Source: Gordionus sp. m RMFG-2023 (taxonomy: Eukaryota > Nematomorpha > Gordioida > Chordodea > Parachordodidae). From it: a stretch of 64,000 nt of DNA. Below the pieces are notes generated by a model. That model did not search any database. It was given only the letters and a program-made list of their open reading frames with translations, and was not told the DNA's origin. The number at the start of each line of letters is the position of its first letter. Within the stretch, counting starts at the first letter, position 1. Where the stretch lies: contig NC_088779.1 of assembly GCF_954871325.1 (NCBI RefSeq), positions 17,796,846 through 17,860,845 on the forward strand, read 5' to 3'. The position numbers were made by a program, and so were the translations under genes. Shown one piece after another: positions 46,740-59,905 of the stretch.

Positions 46740-47870
46740 ATTTTTTTTTTACCTTTACTATATATTCTTTAATATTCCTTACTACAATTTAATGATTATA
46801 TATTTTTCTTTTTTTTCTTTTATCCTTTGACCGAATGAATGGCCACCAATAATAATTTTACAACAACAATTTAAACTCACATACTCTACTATTTATTTTT
46901 TCTTTCTGGTTATTTTTTTTACCATCTCAACCCAATTTTTACTTTAGCTATATGCTTTTTTTTAAATCTCTTAACACCTTACTTAAATCTAATTCATAAT
47001 TTTTACATTTTCATGTTTCTATATTAGAATATACTAGAATGTTTTCCACAGATAACCTTTTCCTTCTTCTTTTACACAAACTTTTTTTTTTAATTATTTC
47101 CAACAACCCTTTTATACTTTTAAAATAAGTAATAAACTTTTGGCATATCATCCTTACTTCTCCAGAATCTAATTTTATCTTAACTTTATTCTTTTTCCCA
47201 CTATTTTTCCCTACTTCTATGATTTATTACCCTTTTCTCTCTCGTTCCTTTCGTTTGTCAAATTACCCTTTATCAATTTTTATTTTGATATTTACAATAC
47301 GCTATATTTATGAAAATTAAATAAAGTCAAATTTACCCAGCACCAGCTGTCTCCTTAACTTATTTTTTTCAAAAAAAACTTTTCTTTCTTTCTCATATTT
47401 AAATTTGCTTCTTATAAAATAATTCAATTCAAACTTACCCCTCGTTATCTGTACCAAATAACTCTCCAATTAGTTTGAGAATTTCTAAGACAAACAACTA
47501 TTAGTTAAAGAATTTCCAAAAAAATGTCCCTATTAATTTCAACAATTTTAACCACACGTATCACATAACCCTCAATTATTCCAAAAATTTTCAAACATTA
47601 AACCAAATAACTCTCGAATAGTTTACGAGATAAGAAAATACAGATACTCTCAATAAATTAGAAACACACCAGATAAATGTCCTAAAATGCCAACATTTCC
47701 CATTTCTTTAAACTTCATTTAAGATATAACTCCTGGAATATATTTTTCGGTGTAATTTTCTTATTGATCCCTTACATTACTCGACCCCCTCTCAACTTTT
47801 CTGCTTTTATCTTTCTTCGAAGCTGATCTCGGTGTGAATACCTTCTCTCCCGTCTGAAAGTTCTACTCTA
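46740..47870. other. T-rich DNA, nothing firm
   Basis: Long pyrimidine-rich runs dominate. It lies downstream of the minus-strand integrase and may include the tail or LTR of that retroelement, but no repeat partner was found on the other side, so no LTR is claimed. Confidence 0.35.
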
Positions 47871-47879
47871 CTCAATTTG

Positions 47880-49143
47880 CTTACCATATTTTCTAAAATC
47901 AAACCGGACTTCCATTTTTTTTACTTCCAAATACTCTCACCCATATCGTCTGTCCTATGATAAATTCACGACGATCCCTGTTCGCCTTTCTCTCTGCACG
48001 GTTGGCCTAGGCAAATCCAACCAAATCCAAATTGTTCTTCCCACTTTTGTAATACGCTACTGCCACCCAAATCTTTCTGCCTGCAACTTTTGATTTCTCA
48101 ACCATTTCTTGACCTAGGTTATCATCCGCTCCGCCTGCCCATTCGAACTCGGGAGACATGGTGGCGCTAAAACGTGCTTCGCTCTGGTTTCCGCAAAGAC
48201 CCTGAACTGTCTATTGATAAAGGCTGGACCTCCGTCCGATACGATTGTTGAACCGACTCCGAACCTAGCCCATAGACTTTTCAATGTTTTTATCATCGCT
48301 TGAGTTATTAGGCCTCTAACTTCTTCATACTCTACCCACTTTATGTATCCACCACGAATATATATATCTTGTTTTTGAAATCAAAGATATCGATATGCAC
48401 ACGCTCCTACGGCTGAGTTGCTTTCAGTGAACGCTTTCCTTGTCTTTCAGAGGCATCGAGCCCAGGAATTACATCTGACAAATCCCTGGCTAATATTTTC
48501 AATGTCTTTATCCATTCCCGGCCACCATATATATTCACGTTCCCATTGCTTTATTCTCTCCATTCCTTGATGCCCAGCATAATCATTGCCATCACTGTTT
48601 CCCTTAACTTGATCGGTATGTGACTTCAACTTCTCGGCACTAAACATTCACCTATTATCGCCAACTCCTTTTCTATATATTTGAAAGTTTTATTATAATC
48701 TTGCCATGTCTTCAGTCCCTTTAAGCACGCTTTAATTTACCTCAATTCACGCCTTGAGGAAGCTCTTTTATTTCCTCTCACGTCACCGGCCCACCTCTGG
48801 ATATCCCAGTCATCGTTCTGATCAGTACTTGCTCATTTTCTTTGTCCCATTCTACAGGTTCATTTCCTTCCAAATCCTCTCCAGCTCTGCATCTAGATAA
48901 AATATCCGGCAAATTATTTTTTTTCCCTAGTCGATATTTCACTTGTACATTAAAACTACCTACTAGAAATAACCATTGGACGATAGCATTAATTCCTTGT
49001 TGTCCTTTTTGAATAGTTGCACTAGCGGTGTAGTATAAATAATAAACCGTCGTCCAATCAGATACACTAGAATCCAAAAATAACGGCTAGATCTTCTTGC
49101 TCAATCACGGAATACCTGGTCTCTGCTACGCTAAGTATCATAG
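47880..49143 (-). mobile_element. Ty3/Gypsy pol fossil: RNase H and integrase part
   Basis: The reverse strand carries, in order, an RNase H tail (49077-48778, with VKYRLGKKNNLPDILSRC), an integrase zinc-binding region (48647-48447, HQGMERIKQWEREYIWWPG) and an integrase core (48296-48114, STIVSDGGPAFINRQF and LPSSNGQAERMI). It continues the reverse-transcriptase part at 54501-55650; a second LTR element has been inserted between the two. Broken in several places. Confidence 0.88.
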
Positions 49144-49148
49144 AGAGG

Positions 49149-49464
49149 TGTTAAAGATGTTTTGAATGTTAAAACTTTTTGTATTTTTTCTTTCTTTTTA
49201 TTTTTGTAAAATTATTTAAATGACCTTTGACAAATAAGGTTTGGACGACCTTTTCGTATTCATTATTTCTTTATCATTTTTTGAAATTGACCTTTTAAAA
49301 ACTTATTATACTTTTCTTTTTTTGATATGTAAAAACTTATTTTTTAACTAACTTAATTTGTAAATAATATTATTGTATATATAGAATGTAAAAAGATATA
49401 ATTTAGGAGTGTTAATAAAAATAAATAAAATATAAAAATCCATAGCCTTCCGTAGAAAATATTA
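49149..49464 (+). repeat. 5' LTR of the 49149-54495 element
   Basis: The 316-bp direct repeat begins TGTTAAAGATGTTTTGAATG and ends GTAGAAAATATTA. The partner is 54171-54495. Confidence 0.9.
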
Positions 49465-49820
49465 TGGTGACAGAGAAGCTACTTCAGAGATTTTTTTAGA
49501 TATTTTCAAAGACAAATTTTAGATATGATTTTGGATACTGGAACATGGTGAAACTTGACGAAAGAGGATTATGGAAAATGTTGTTTATTTAATTCTAAAA
49601 CACGTAAGAGATGATTAAAATATAAAATTAAAATAAATATAATAAAATTTTGATAATAAAATATTTAAAATATGAATAAACATATTTTCATATTTATCAT
49701 TTAAAAAGAATAAACCTTCATAAATTGAATAAAAGAATCTACATGATTTTATAATTAATGGGGATTCAGATATAATTATTGAAATTTTATTTAATTTAAC
49801 GTATATATTTTATTGGAATA

Positions 49821-49848
49821 AGAGTATCGCCTCTGATGGCGATACTCT
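49821..49848. repeat. Perfect 11-bp-stem hairpin in the LTR element leader
   Basis: AGAGTATCGCC pairs exactly with GGCGATACTCT across a 6-base loop, about 360 bp inside the left LTR. The position fits the untranslated leader, where retroelements often have structured RNA. The role is inferred. Confidence 0.75.
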
Positions 49849-51009
49849 GAGATAAAATTTTGTTAACTTTCTCTTTATATTTTTTTTATTATTATAAAAT
49901 TAAATTGAATCCAAAGTTTATATAAAATGAAAGTGATTTTTCCAATTTCGTTAATGTAATACATATCATCAGTCATTTACATAAAAATTAATACATTTGT
50001 TTAAATAAATCACTTTATCAAATAAAATATACATTAAAAAAGTGTACATTACAACACCTATATGGACAATAAAGATAAAACAAAATCCATAGATGAATTA
50101 GAAGATTATTTAATATATCATGATAGTAAAAAAGTTTTATAAATTTACAAGATGATTTATTTTTGCTTATGGACGCAATGTTACCGAAAGATGGAAGTTA
50201 AAGTTATGAAGAAGCAATGTATATATTAAAATGTTTTTGTAATTATAAAGAGGTAAAAGCGATAAATGAAAAATCTAGATCAAATAATATATCTTATCCT
50301 AATAAAAATTTTAAAAGTCAAAATAATAAAAACTTGAATAAAATTGAATTATTTAAATTAATACCAAATGTTAAAAAAGAAATAAATTCTTATAAATTAA
50401 AAGAAATAAATCATATGATAACAATTGAAGAAATAATAGTGATTAAAGACAATAATGAAATAAAAATTAAAGAAAATAATAAAATAAATAATTTTATAAT
50501 TAATAAAAAATTTAAAAAAACTTTGGAAATAAAGAAAATTAAAACAAATATTAAAAAGAGAGGCAAGGTAATTAAATATCCTGATATTGAAAAAGTTTTT
50601 AAGAGTATGATATGGAGATCGTATGTTGAAAATGGAGGGAGAAAGAGAATTTTTTTTATAAAGAACAAGTTGAAGATAAATATGATATAAAAAAATTGTT
50701 TAAATTGAAAAATAAAGGAGTAAAATCTAAAATCTAAAAATAAAAATAATTGAAATAATAAATAAAAAATCTATATATATAATCACCATAATCATCAATC
50801 TATATATATCACCTTTCTTTCTATTTCATTGGTTTAAATTTATTATCTTTGTTTTATTAATTAAGTAATCAACCATTTTTAATTAATGATTTTTATAATT
50901 TTACTTGATAAAGTAAGAAATAATTTATAATTTTTAATTTAATAATATTCATTCTTACCATATTATTAGATTTTGAATTTATTCAAATTCTTTAGTACAA
51001 CTACCTTTT

Positions 51010-53245
51010 ATATTAAAACGTCGTCAATTTCCTAATTCAGTGTCAACCCTTCGATCATGTAGGTTTATATAACCTGTTTTATACCATGGAAAACTTAATG
51101 TCGGGTTAAGCAAATGTACCTTTCAAAAAATACTAAAGTTATGATTGTACCTTCAAAATATGCTCATAAGGTAAGTAATTATTATAATATCAATTAACCA
51201 TTTTTAAATTTTTATGTAGATAAAATTATTTCTTACCCTGTCAAGTACAATTATTTTATTTTTTTTAATATCTATTAATTCTCATTTTAAAATGTGATCT
51301 ATAAAATAATCGTTAGGGAAAAGAAAATAAATTATCAAATTTTTAAAAATGACAAATTAGTTTTTAAAAAAAGGTTAATATTTACCCCGTTCATATAAAA
51401 ATATGCACATGAGATATTGTGAGAAGAACATAAATAAATATAAATTATATTTTAAGTTAAAGAAATAACCTTTTTTAAATTTTTAAGAAGATAAAATTAT
51501 TTCTTACCCTGTCAAGTATAATTATTTTATTAATAAAATTTAACTTTATTTAGCAATTATCATGGAAACTATGGAAAATCATTTTTAATTAAATTTTTAG
51601 GACGATTTCCTATTCTCCCACCTTTTGTTATTACTATTAATAAAAGTCAGTGTCAAACCTTCGATCATGTACAATTATTTAAAAAATAATTATCTTAATT
51701 AACCTTCAAATTTATTGGAATTAAAATGCTCAAATAACTACCCCAAGTAATTATTAAAATATCAACTAAAAAAATAAAGAAATATTTTATTTAACCAATC
51801 AAAAAATAAATATATAAAAAAACATATAATATTGGAAAAATTTATGATTCCTATCAATCTTACCCTCTCAAGTATAAGATTTATCTTTAAAATAAACTAA
51901 ATTATTTTAATTATAATATTTCACACATTATTATTTAAAATCAAATGGACTCTATATACCTATTTATTTCATGGAATTAAAATACTCAAATACAAACTAT
52001 GTAACTATGCCACAATAGGCCAATCAAATTCACTACTCCTTAGTACATATTACATTTTAAATTTAACAAATAAATTTAAATTATATTTAGTCAATTGAAC
52101 ATTAAAAGTCATAACAAAACTTTTCTCTCACCAGTAATATGTGATCTCTGGAATACCAATTTAGCACCAAGTAAAATCCAAATTTTTAATTAAAACGTCG
52201 TCAATTTCCTATTCTCCCATCTTTTGTTATTACTATTAATAAAAGTCATTCGATCATGTAGACATCTCAATTATTTAAAAAAATAATTATTCAACCTCAA
52301 ATTTATTGAAATTAAAATGCTCAAATAACTACCCCAAGTAATTATTAAAATAAGCAACTAAAAAAATAAAGAAATATTTTATTTAATCAATCAAAAAATA
52401 AATATATAAAAAAAACATATAATAGTGGTAAAATTTATGATTCCCATCAATCTTACCCTCTCAAGTATAAGATTTATCTTTAGAAATAAACTAAATTATT
52501 TTAATTATAATATTTCACACATTATTATTTAAAATCAAATGGACTCTATATACCTATTTATTTCATGGAATTAAAATACTCAAATACCTAAACTATGTAA
52601 CTATGCCACAATATGCCAATCAAATTCACTACTCCTTAGTACATATTACATTTTAAATTTAACAAATAAATTTAAATTATATTTAGTCAATTGAACATTA
52701 AAAGTCATAACAAAACTTTTCTCTCACCAGTAATATGTGATCTCTGGAAATCCAACCTTTTTAAAACGTCGTCAATTTCCTATTCTCCCATCTTTTGTTA
52801 TTACTATTAATAAAAGTCATTCGATCATGTAGACATCTCAATTATTTAAAAAAATAATTATTCAACCCTCAAATTTATTGAAATTAAAATGCTCAAATCT
52901 AACCCAAGTAATTATTAAAATATCAATTAAAAATATTTAAATATTTAAAAAAACCATATAATAGTGAAAACATTGATTCCCATCAATCTTTCCCTCTCAG
53001 GTAAAAAATTTATTTTTACAAAAAGTCAAATGGACTCTCTATATACCTATTTATTTCATGGAATTAAAATACTCAAATACCTAAACATTTTAACTATACC
53101 ACAATATGCCAATCATAGTCACTACTCCTAAGTACAAATTACATTTTAAATTCAACAAATAAATTTAAATTATATTTAGCCATTTGAACATTAAAAGTCA
53201 ATAAAATACTTTTCTCTCACCATTAATATGTGACCTCAGGAAATG
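51010..53245. repeat. Tandem repeat of about 565-605 bp inside the LTR element
   Basis: The marker ACGTCGTCAATTTCCTATTC and the following TCTCCCATCTTTTGTTATTA recur near 51590, 52197 and 52757, with an earlier partial copy near 51018. Each unit contains AATGCTCAAATAACTACCCC, CTCTCAAGTATAAGATTTAT and AATGGACTCTATATACCTAT blocks. Roughly three units are recognisable, the last shortened. They encode nothing obvious. Confidence 0.85.
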
Positions 53246-54170
53246 ATATACAATACCTATTTATCCGTATCTTCCTACATTTATGATTACAAATTCATAT
53301 ATTTTATGTTCATATATTTTACATTCATATATTTAACATTAGATTTTATAAAATCTATATATATTCACAGAAGATTCTCCTTTATTTTTTAAAAAAAAGG
53401 TATTAAAAAAAAATTTCTTATAATAGTTCAAGATTTTTTTATTCCCGTCATACTTGACGGGTTATCCACTAGTTATTATATAAAACGCGACAATTCAAAA
53501 TATTCTATTATTCTATATTCCAAATTATGATTATTATTCTTATTCTATGAATGATTTCGATAAATTATTTATTCCATTATCATTTAAATTATTTCAAAAT
53601 TATTTTATTCGAGATATATAGATCATAATATCTATTTACAAACATTGATACAAATGATAATAAATAACGAGATAAACAAGATAAAGTGAGGATGATGTTC
53701 AATTAGACGATAAGGATAACAAGCTACGAACAAACCAATGAAAAAGATATGACTGAGGATAAACAACGAACAAAAGATCAAATGAAAATTCTACAACAAA
53801 TAAAAAATTTTAGAGGGGGAAGCAGTGAACAAGTTCAAGGTCAAAATTTGCAAATTCAAAGTCAAGTTCAAAATCGAGAATATGACTTACGACATAGTAA
53901 ATGATTGTTATAAATAAATAAAAATTTTGTAAAAAAATATATATATAATTTTGAAGGCCAAATGGAAATGGGATAATCATACAAACAGCATATCAACAAA
54001 CAATGTTCAACCAACATGTTTCAACAATGATGTTCAATAAACGATTCAATAAACGAAAATTCGATGGTCAAACAAACAAACTCAAGACGACTAACAAATG
54101 ACTAATGGAGCAATTGAGAAACAAATGACTGGTGATGAAGATAAGAAACTGAGGAAAGAAGAGAGGGAAA

Positions 54171-54495
54171 TGTTAAAGATGTTTTGAATGTTAAAACTTT
54201 TTGTATTTTTTCTTTCTTTTTCTTTTTGTAAAATAATTTAAATGATCTTTGACAAATAAGGTTCAGAAGACCTTTTCGTATTCATTATTTATTTTTTATT
54301 TTTTGAAATAGATTTAAATGACCTTTTAAAAACTTATTATACTTTTCTTTTTTTGATATGAAAAAACTTATATTTTAACTAACCTAACTTGTAAATAATA
54401 TTATTGTATATATAAAGTGTAAAAAGATATAATTTTGGAGTGTTAATAAAAATAAATAAAATATAAAAATCCATGGCCTTCCGTAGATAATATTA
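54171..54495 (+). repeat. 3' LTR of the 49149-54495 element
   Basis: This 325-bp partner of the left LTR is preceded by a polypurine tract and followed by the AGAGG target duplication. Confidence 0.9.
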
Positions 54496-54500
54496 AGAGG

Positions 54501-55650
54501 AATTACATCAGTCTCTCAAATTCATCAACACAATCAAGGCTCCTCCTGCATTTTTGCTAGACGCGTCCACAGCCAATAACATCTCCAATTCATTATTAAA
54601 TCACACTAAAATAGGTTCTTCTCCAATTCTAGATTTCACATCTCTCAATTCAAATTTCTCTCCTTTCTTCAATAATTGATATGGCACTGCTATTTTAGCA
54701 AATCCCTCTAAGAACCAAGCTTTATTATTAGGTTTCAACATGCTCGTAATTCCGATCTTATTTTTGTTCAATGGTCTCACCTCCTTTTCCGTAATTTTGT
54801 ACCCAAGATATATCACTTACATCACCCCCATTACACTTTTTCCCCACTAACCCACAATTATTTTTCTTTGAATCTCCGAAACTTCCTCCAATCTTCATTC
54901 GTGTTGTTCGGGAGTACCTTCCGTTACCAACACATCTTCCATATAGTAGAAAACCCCTTTCCATGAATGGCCGCCATGGTTGGCTGGAAAATAGGAGCTG
55001 ATACACTATGTGCAGATGGCAATCTACAAACAGCTAACAATCCCTTAGGTGTAGTAATGGTTAATAATCTCTTCACCTCCGATTTCACACGCAGCTGCAG
55101 ATATGCATTTGAGAAATCAATTTTTGAAAAATAAATACTTCCCTTTAAATTAGCCAATATTTCTTCAACTCGTGGCAATGGATATTTGACTTCCACAACC
55201 CACGGATTTAGCGTGACCCGAAAATCTGCGCATACACGGAGCCGTCCATTGGCTTTCTTCACAGGCACTAGTGGAGTCGCCCATTCGCTGTATTCCACGA
55301 GACATACAATGACCTTCTGTACCTATTGATCCAATTCCATTTCTCTCCATTCAAACGGTACTCGTTGCAACGCACAGAACTTCGGTACATAGCCATCCTT
55401 CAATTTAATATCCACTTCATAATTCCTAAGACATCCCAACTCTTCATTAAAAATTTCTTGATACTTCTTTATTAATCTCTGAACTCCTTCTTGCACTTTG
55501 ATCATTCCAAATTCCCCTTCATCTTCTTCTTGAGCGCCAAGTCCCCTCCACCGTTCTGCGTCTCAGCATCTATCACCTCTTGATTTTCTTGATAACGCGA
55601 TACGTTCCCTTTTCCATCTCTCTTAATATTGATAATCTTTAAAGTCCAAC
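54501..55650 (-). mobile_element. Ty3/Gypsy pol fossil: reverse transcriptase part
   Basis: Reverse-strand blocks include YSEWATPLVPVKKANGRLRV, CADFRVTLNPWV and YFSKIDFSNAYLQL, the N-terminal half of a Gypsy reverse transcriptase (55298-54924), preceded by a linker (55505-55323) and followed by palm and connection-like remains to 54601. It lies upstream of the RNase H and integrase part at 47880-49143. Broken in several places. Confidence 0.9.
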
Positions 55651-56620
55651 TTCCCCCAGGTAATATTTACTTATTTTTTCCCCAAAACCATTTCCCCATA
55701 TTTCGCTCTATAATTCTTCCCCCTATCTCACTCTTAGAATTCTTTCCCCCTGTTTCGCCTCTAGAATTCTTTCCCCCTATTAAGCTCCTATAATTCTCCC
55801 CCCCCCATTTCGCTTTTATAATTGTTTCTCCTCTTCGCTCCTAGAATTATTTATCCTAATTTCACTCCAATCATTATTCCCCCTTAGTTCACAATTCAAC
55901 ATGGTCTCAACTCCCGGCAACACATTCTCACTCTCAGACGTCATAACTGCATATTCATCACTAGTTATTGGTATACAACTCCACCACGAAAATACTCCAA
56001 AAATCTATACCATGAACCAATTCTAGTGATTCAGTCCCACCCCTACACAGCTTCTATATTTTGCTTGATAATCCATAAATCCAATACCCAAACCCTCTCA
56101 CCCGATGATGCTCCACTTATCACCCTATCCATAGACGCCGTTCTATCAAATTGCCGAATTCTCAATCCCTCATTCTATCATTCCCCCCGGCCTATTACTC
56201 TGATGCCTATTGTATCCAATTACCGAGATCGCCTCTCCCATATCAAACAACATAGGAACCATTCTCCCATTTAAATTTCTTACCCCCTCCTGTATATTTA
56301 CACACCCCCCTTATTTATTTTACCCTGAGAAACTTCTATTGTCATTCTTAACCGCCTCGACCCGTATTTTACATCATCATATAGTCACAAATTCCTACGG
56401 TCCCTTGCCACATGTCACCCTTTTCGGCTCCTTAAATATTCCATACATAGCTTCCCAGATTCTTTTATATTAGACACCCGAGCCTCTTCCATATTCTCTC
56501 TCTCAATAGTCCTTACATTTAAAACATTCTGATACATCCCTTTCTGTGAAAAACTAACCCCCTTTGTTGTTGTAACTGCTCGTAATACATTCCTCCTTAT
56601 TATACCCAATCTACAACAAC
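55650..56620 (-). mobile_element. Probable gag/protease region of the Gypsy fossil
   Basis: By position this should hold the protease and gag of the same minus-strand element. A short frame (56609-56415) is open on that strand, but no zinc knuckle or protease motif is recognised. The plus strand is C-rich, and TTCCCCCTATTTCGCTC-like blocks recur around 55700-55860. Confidence 0.3.
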
Positions 56621-57108
56621 CTATGTCTTACTTCTATTCTCCTTCCCCGCGAGTTCTCTCTTGGCTCTCTATACAATCTCCATGCTTGATTATTATCAAA
56701 ATTCTGCCTAACAGAATTATAAACTTATTTGCTTATATCACAATCTGTCCATCCCTTAATTAACTCCTGAACCGGTAACCATATTATCTTACTCATCACA
56801 TCTTCCTCCACATTATGTCTCTTAATGGCCAAAATCTGCCCCTTTAATTTTACGCTGTCCTTCTCATTCTCTTGCCCCAAATTGAACTACATATCCATAT
56901 TACTAAGATTACTAAAGCTCCAAAAATATTATATTGTATTTCCCAATATTTTATAAATTTCAATGTTTTCATGTTTGCTTATAAAAAATTAACTATCATT
57001 TTTAAAATGAATATTTTAACTGTGTAAGATTAGATATGTTATTATCAATATAGTAAATAATCCAACAATACACATATACATCCGTTTTCCACGGTGTAAA
57101 AAAAAATT

Positions 57109-57251
57109 CGGTAGTACTAGTGTGCAACAGGATTTACTGTAAAATATACAAAAATTCGAGCAGTACTTCCATGCAACAGGTCTTATTGTAAAAATACAAA
57201 AATCGAGCAGCACTTCCATGTAACAGGTCTTATTGTAAAATATAACAAAAA
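57109..57251. repeat. Three 47-48-bp tandem units
   Basis: Units begin near 57109, 57157 and 57204, each with GTACTTCCATGCAACAGG-like and TCTTATTGTAAAAATACAAA-like words. A smaller CTTTGCGTTAATAT repeat follows near 57310-57350. No element is recognised. Confidence 0.8.
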
Positions 57252-57671
57252 CGAAAAGGTGTCTTACAAATAAAAGGACTCTCGTTAGGCTTTAATATAA
57301 ATCCGCTTCTTTGCGTTAATATGAATCTGCCCTCTTTGCGTTAATATAAATTCGTTATTTACAAAAAAATCGTAGATCTGTCCTAGCCACCACTATTTTA
57401 AAACTAATCTAAAATAATACAAATTTATTTTACTGGCGATAATATCAAAACTATTAAAAATATACATTTAAAACTAAACAACCTATATATTTTTTAAATA
57501 ATCTACAAAAATAAATAAACACATAACTTCATTAATCGATAAAAATATAACAACAAATATAAAAAAAAATATTATTAAAACCTTCAATTACCACATGGCC
57601 AATAATGAAATAAATAAGATTTTTTTCTTCTTTTTTTCTTTCCAGTTATTATTAGTTTATTTATTTCTGTT

Positions 57672-59760
57672 ATATAACAATAACGATAGTAAGAAAAACG
57701 GTTTTAAGTTATAATTATTTTATTCTAAAACTAAAAAATGATACTAAAAATAAATATAAAATAATATATATGTATTATAAAAAAAACAATTTAAACGAAA
57801 TATATATTTTAAGGCTATACAATTTAAGTTAAATAAAAATATCAATCAATCAACATTCCCCTTCTTCTGAAAAGCCTTCCCATAATCCATCTGAGCTATC
57901 ATAGAAAATATGTCGAAATGGTTGTTCATTTTGATTGTTCAAGTCGTTCATAAGTCATTGTAGTCGTTAGCTTGATTCTATCACGTTGGTTTATTAATAT
58001 CGTTTTGAGTACGCTGGCTCGTCCAGTGTCGACCTGCACAGTAGTAGTTTAATTTCAAAGTAGTCATAAAAGCACTGTCATCACTTTTGTCTGTATTTTC
58101 AGCCAGGTTGTTGACATTAAAATTATTCTCATTATTATATTTGACAGTGTCAACTTTATTTTCCCCAATTTTTTCAATGTTCATATTACAATTATTGCTA
58201 TCGTAGAAGTATTGATTATCATACTGGATTTGTTTTCTTTGATTAAAATCCTTCCACCTATTACGATCGTCATATTCGATTTGTTTTCTTTGGTTAAAAT
58301 CCTTCCGATTACGATCGTCATATTCGATTTGTTTTCTTTGGTTATCATTTTTATGCCGCCTGTTGTTTCCTTCATAACTTGAATTGTTGTTGTAAGATCG
58401 GTAATTATTATGATTTTGATCGTCACATTGAATCTGCCTCCTCTGATTATAACTAAACCAGGCGTTCTTCCTACCATAGTTGTGTTATAAGATTGATTAT
58501 TATTATTATGAAAGTTTCTGTTGCTGTTGTTATACCGATAATTGTAATTTTGATGGTTACTATTATTATACTGATCATTTCTATAGTTGTTATTATAATT
58601 GTTATTGTTTCTAACGTTAATATAATTCATATTCCTATTGTCGTTAACATTACTAAAATTGTTATCACCATGATTTCTATTCCTACTGTCAAAATTTTGT
58701 CTCGAATAAAAATTAGGTCTATTATAGTTACTATTAATCTCATTCCTATTTTTGGGTATCTAAATTCTTATCATTATTTCTATTATTGTCATTATTTTTA
58801 TTAAATTGTTTATCCCTACTAAAAACATAATTAACATTGTCACTTTCTGATTTAATGTTAATACTATCTAATTTTCTTCCTATTTCAATCATTTCATCTA
58901 ATGTGTAGTTAATATTTTTATTTAATTTATTTTTTATATCATTTACACTAGATGTTCTCAATTTTTCTTTTATGCGATCATCATTAATAAAATTACATTG
59001 TCTATTTAATTTAGACAATCTAAAAAACCAATCCAAATAAGATTCATTAATACCTTGTGAAGCTAGGTTAAACTTCCCTGTCAATATCCAAACATCTTGA
59101 CTGGGTAATAAAAATTTTAATTTTTTAATAATAATTTTATAATCTTTGATATCTTCCTTAGTACTTAATGACTTAATTTTATCGTATAGGTGATCAGATA
59201 AATTGCTCATCAATGTTTCAATTTTTACTGAGTCGGATAAAATTGTTTGAGAGAAATAATCGTCAAGTCTTTATAAGTATATGTCCGTTAAGGGTCCCTC
59301 CAACTTTGGGAACTTAACTTCCCTGTTGGAGGATATGCTAATTTTATCATCCATAATGCAGATTTTTATTTTAAAAACTTATTTAAATTAGCAAAGATAC
59401 ATATTGTCACTATTATGTATTCAATTTTTTTTTCAAATTCCAAATTTTTATTTTAAAACTTTATTTACATTAGCTAAAGAAATTTTTTTTTTTACCTCGT
59501 ATGTTTTTTATGTCGAATAATTTTTATAATTTATTACTTAATTCCAAAAAAAAATTTTTTATTTTTTTATATTTATCGGGATATGCACAATATATATGAG
59601 ATTTTTTTATATATCATTGTGAGTTATTATTCCGGGGCACCATGTTATATAACAATAACGATGGTAAGAAAAACGGTTTTAAGTTATAATTATTTTATTC
59701 TAAAACTAAAAAATGATACTAAAAATAAATATAAAATAAGGTATATATATGTCGTATTGG
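57672..59760 (-). mobile_element. Gag-only LTR retroelement fossil
   Basis: A left LTR (about 57672-57864) and the start of a right LTR (59645-59750) share TTATATAACAATAACGAT and the following 100 bp. On the minus strand TGGTGCCCCGGAATAA follows the right LTR as a primer-binding site, and AGAAGAAGGGGAA precedes the left LTR as a polypurine tract. Between them lie only gag-like segments (59213-58746 and 58630-57981); the second is asparagine- and arginine-rich, with 54-60-bp tandem repeats (58220-58345). No pol is present. The right LTR is cut by a hAT-type end at about 59747. Broken. Confidence 0.75.
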
Positions 59761-59905
59761 GATATGGAATCTCGTGGGATTCGGAATCCCAACGTGGGGA
59801 TTCGAGATCTTGAATCCCCACGTTTTTTTGGAATCTTTTTTTTAAATTAAAAAAAATATTTAAATATTCCGAATCCCCATCCCCATGGGGATTCGGAATA
59901 TTTTT
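59747..59905. mobile_element. hAT-type end with GGGGATTCGGAATCCCC words
   Basis: ATATATGTCGTATTGGG leads into GGATTCGGAATCCC, GTGGGGATTCGAGATC and CCCCATGGGGATTCGG words. The same terminus recurs in direct orientation at 62588. It interrupts the retroelement LTR. The other end is not identified. Confidence 0.55.

Larger units (their letters stand above)
49149..54495 (+). mobile_element. LTR element inserted in the Gypsy fossil; large non-coding interior
   Basis: Two direct LTRs (49149-49464; 54171-54495) start TGTTAAAGATG and end AATATTA, with a 5-bp target duplication AGAGG (49144-49148; 54496-54500). TGGTGACAGAGAAGCT after the left LTR looks like a primer-binding site; the purine run GAGGAAAGAAGAGAGGGAAA precedes the right LTR, setting plus orientation. 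The interior shows a lysine-rich gag-like fragment (50217-50690) and a repeat field (51010-53245) but no pol. It is probably non-autonomous (LARD-like). The LTRs differ at scattered positions, so insertion is not very recent. Confidence 0.88.

Noticed and set aside
50411-50668. Minus-strand hydrophobic frame of 85 residues
   Set aside because: Antisense to the lysine-rich gag-like fragment; the apparent membrane protein is a product of base composition.
56026-56473. Plus-strand frames of 82 and 87 residues
   Set aside because: They lie opposite the expected gag/protease region of the minus-strand Gypsy fossil and carry no recognisable motif.
46740-57670. LTRs of the minus-strand Gypsy fossil
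   Set aside because: No convincing direct repeat was found between the flanks of 47880-56600, apart from the LTRs of the inserted element.
58493-58804. Plus-strand frame of 103 residues rich in Ile and Val
   Set aside because: Antisense shadow of the Asn-rich gag region on the minus strand.
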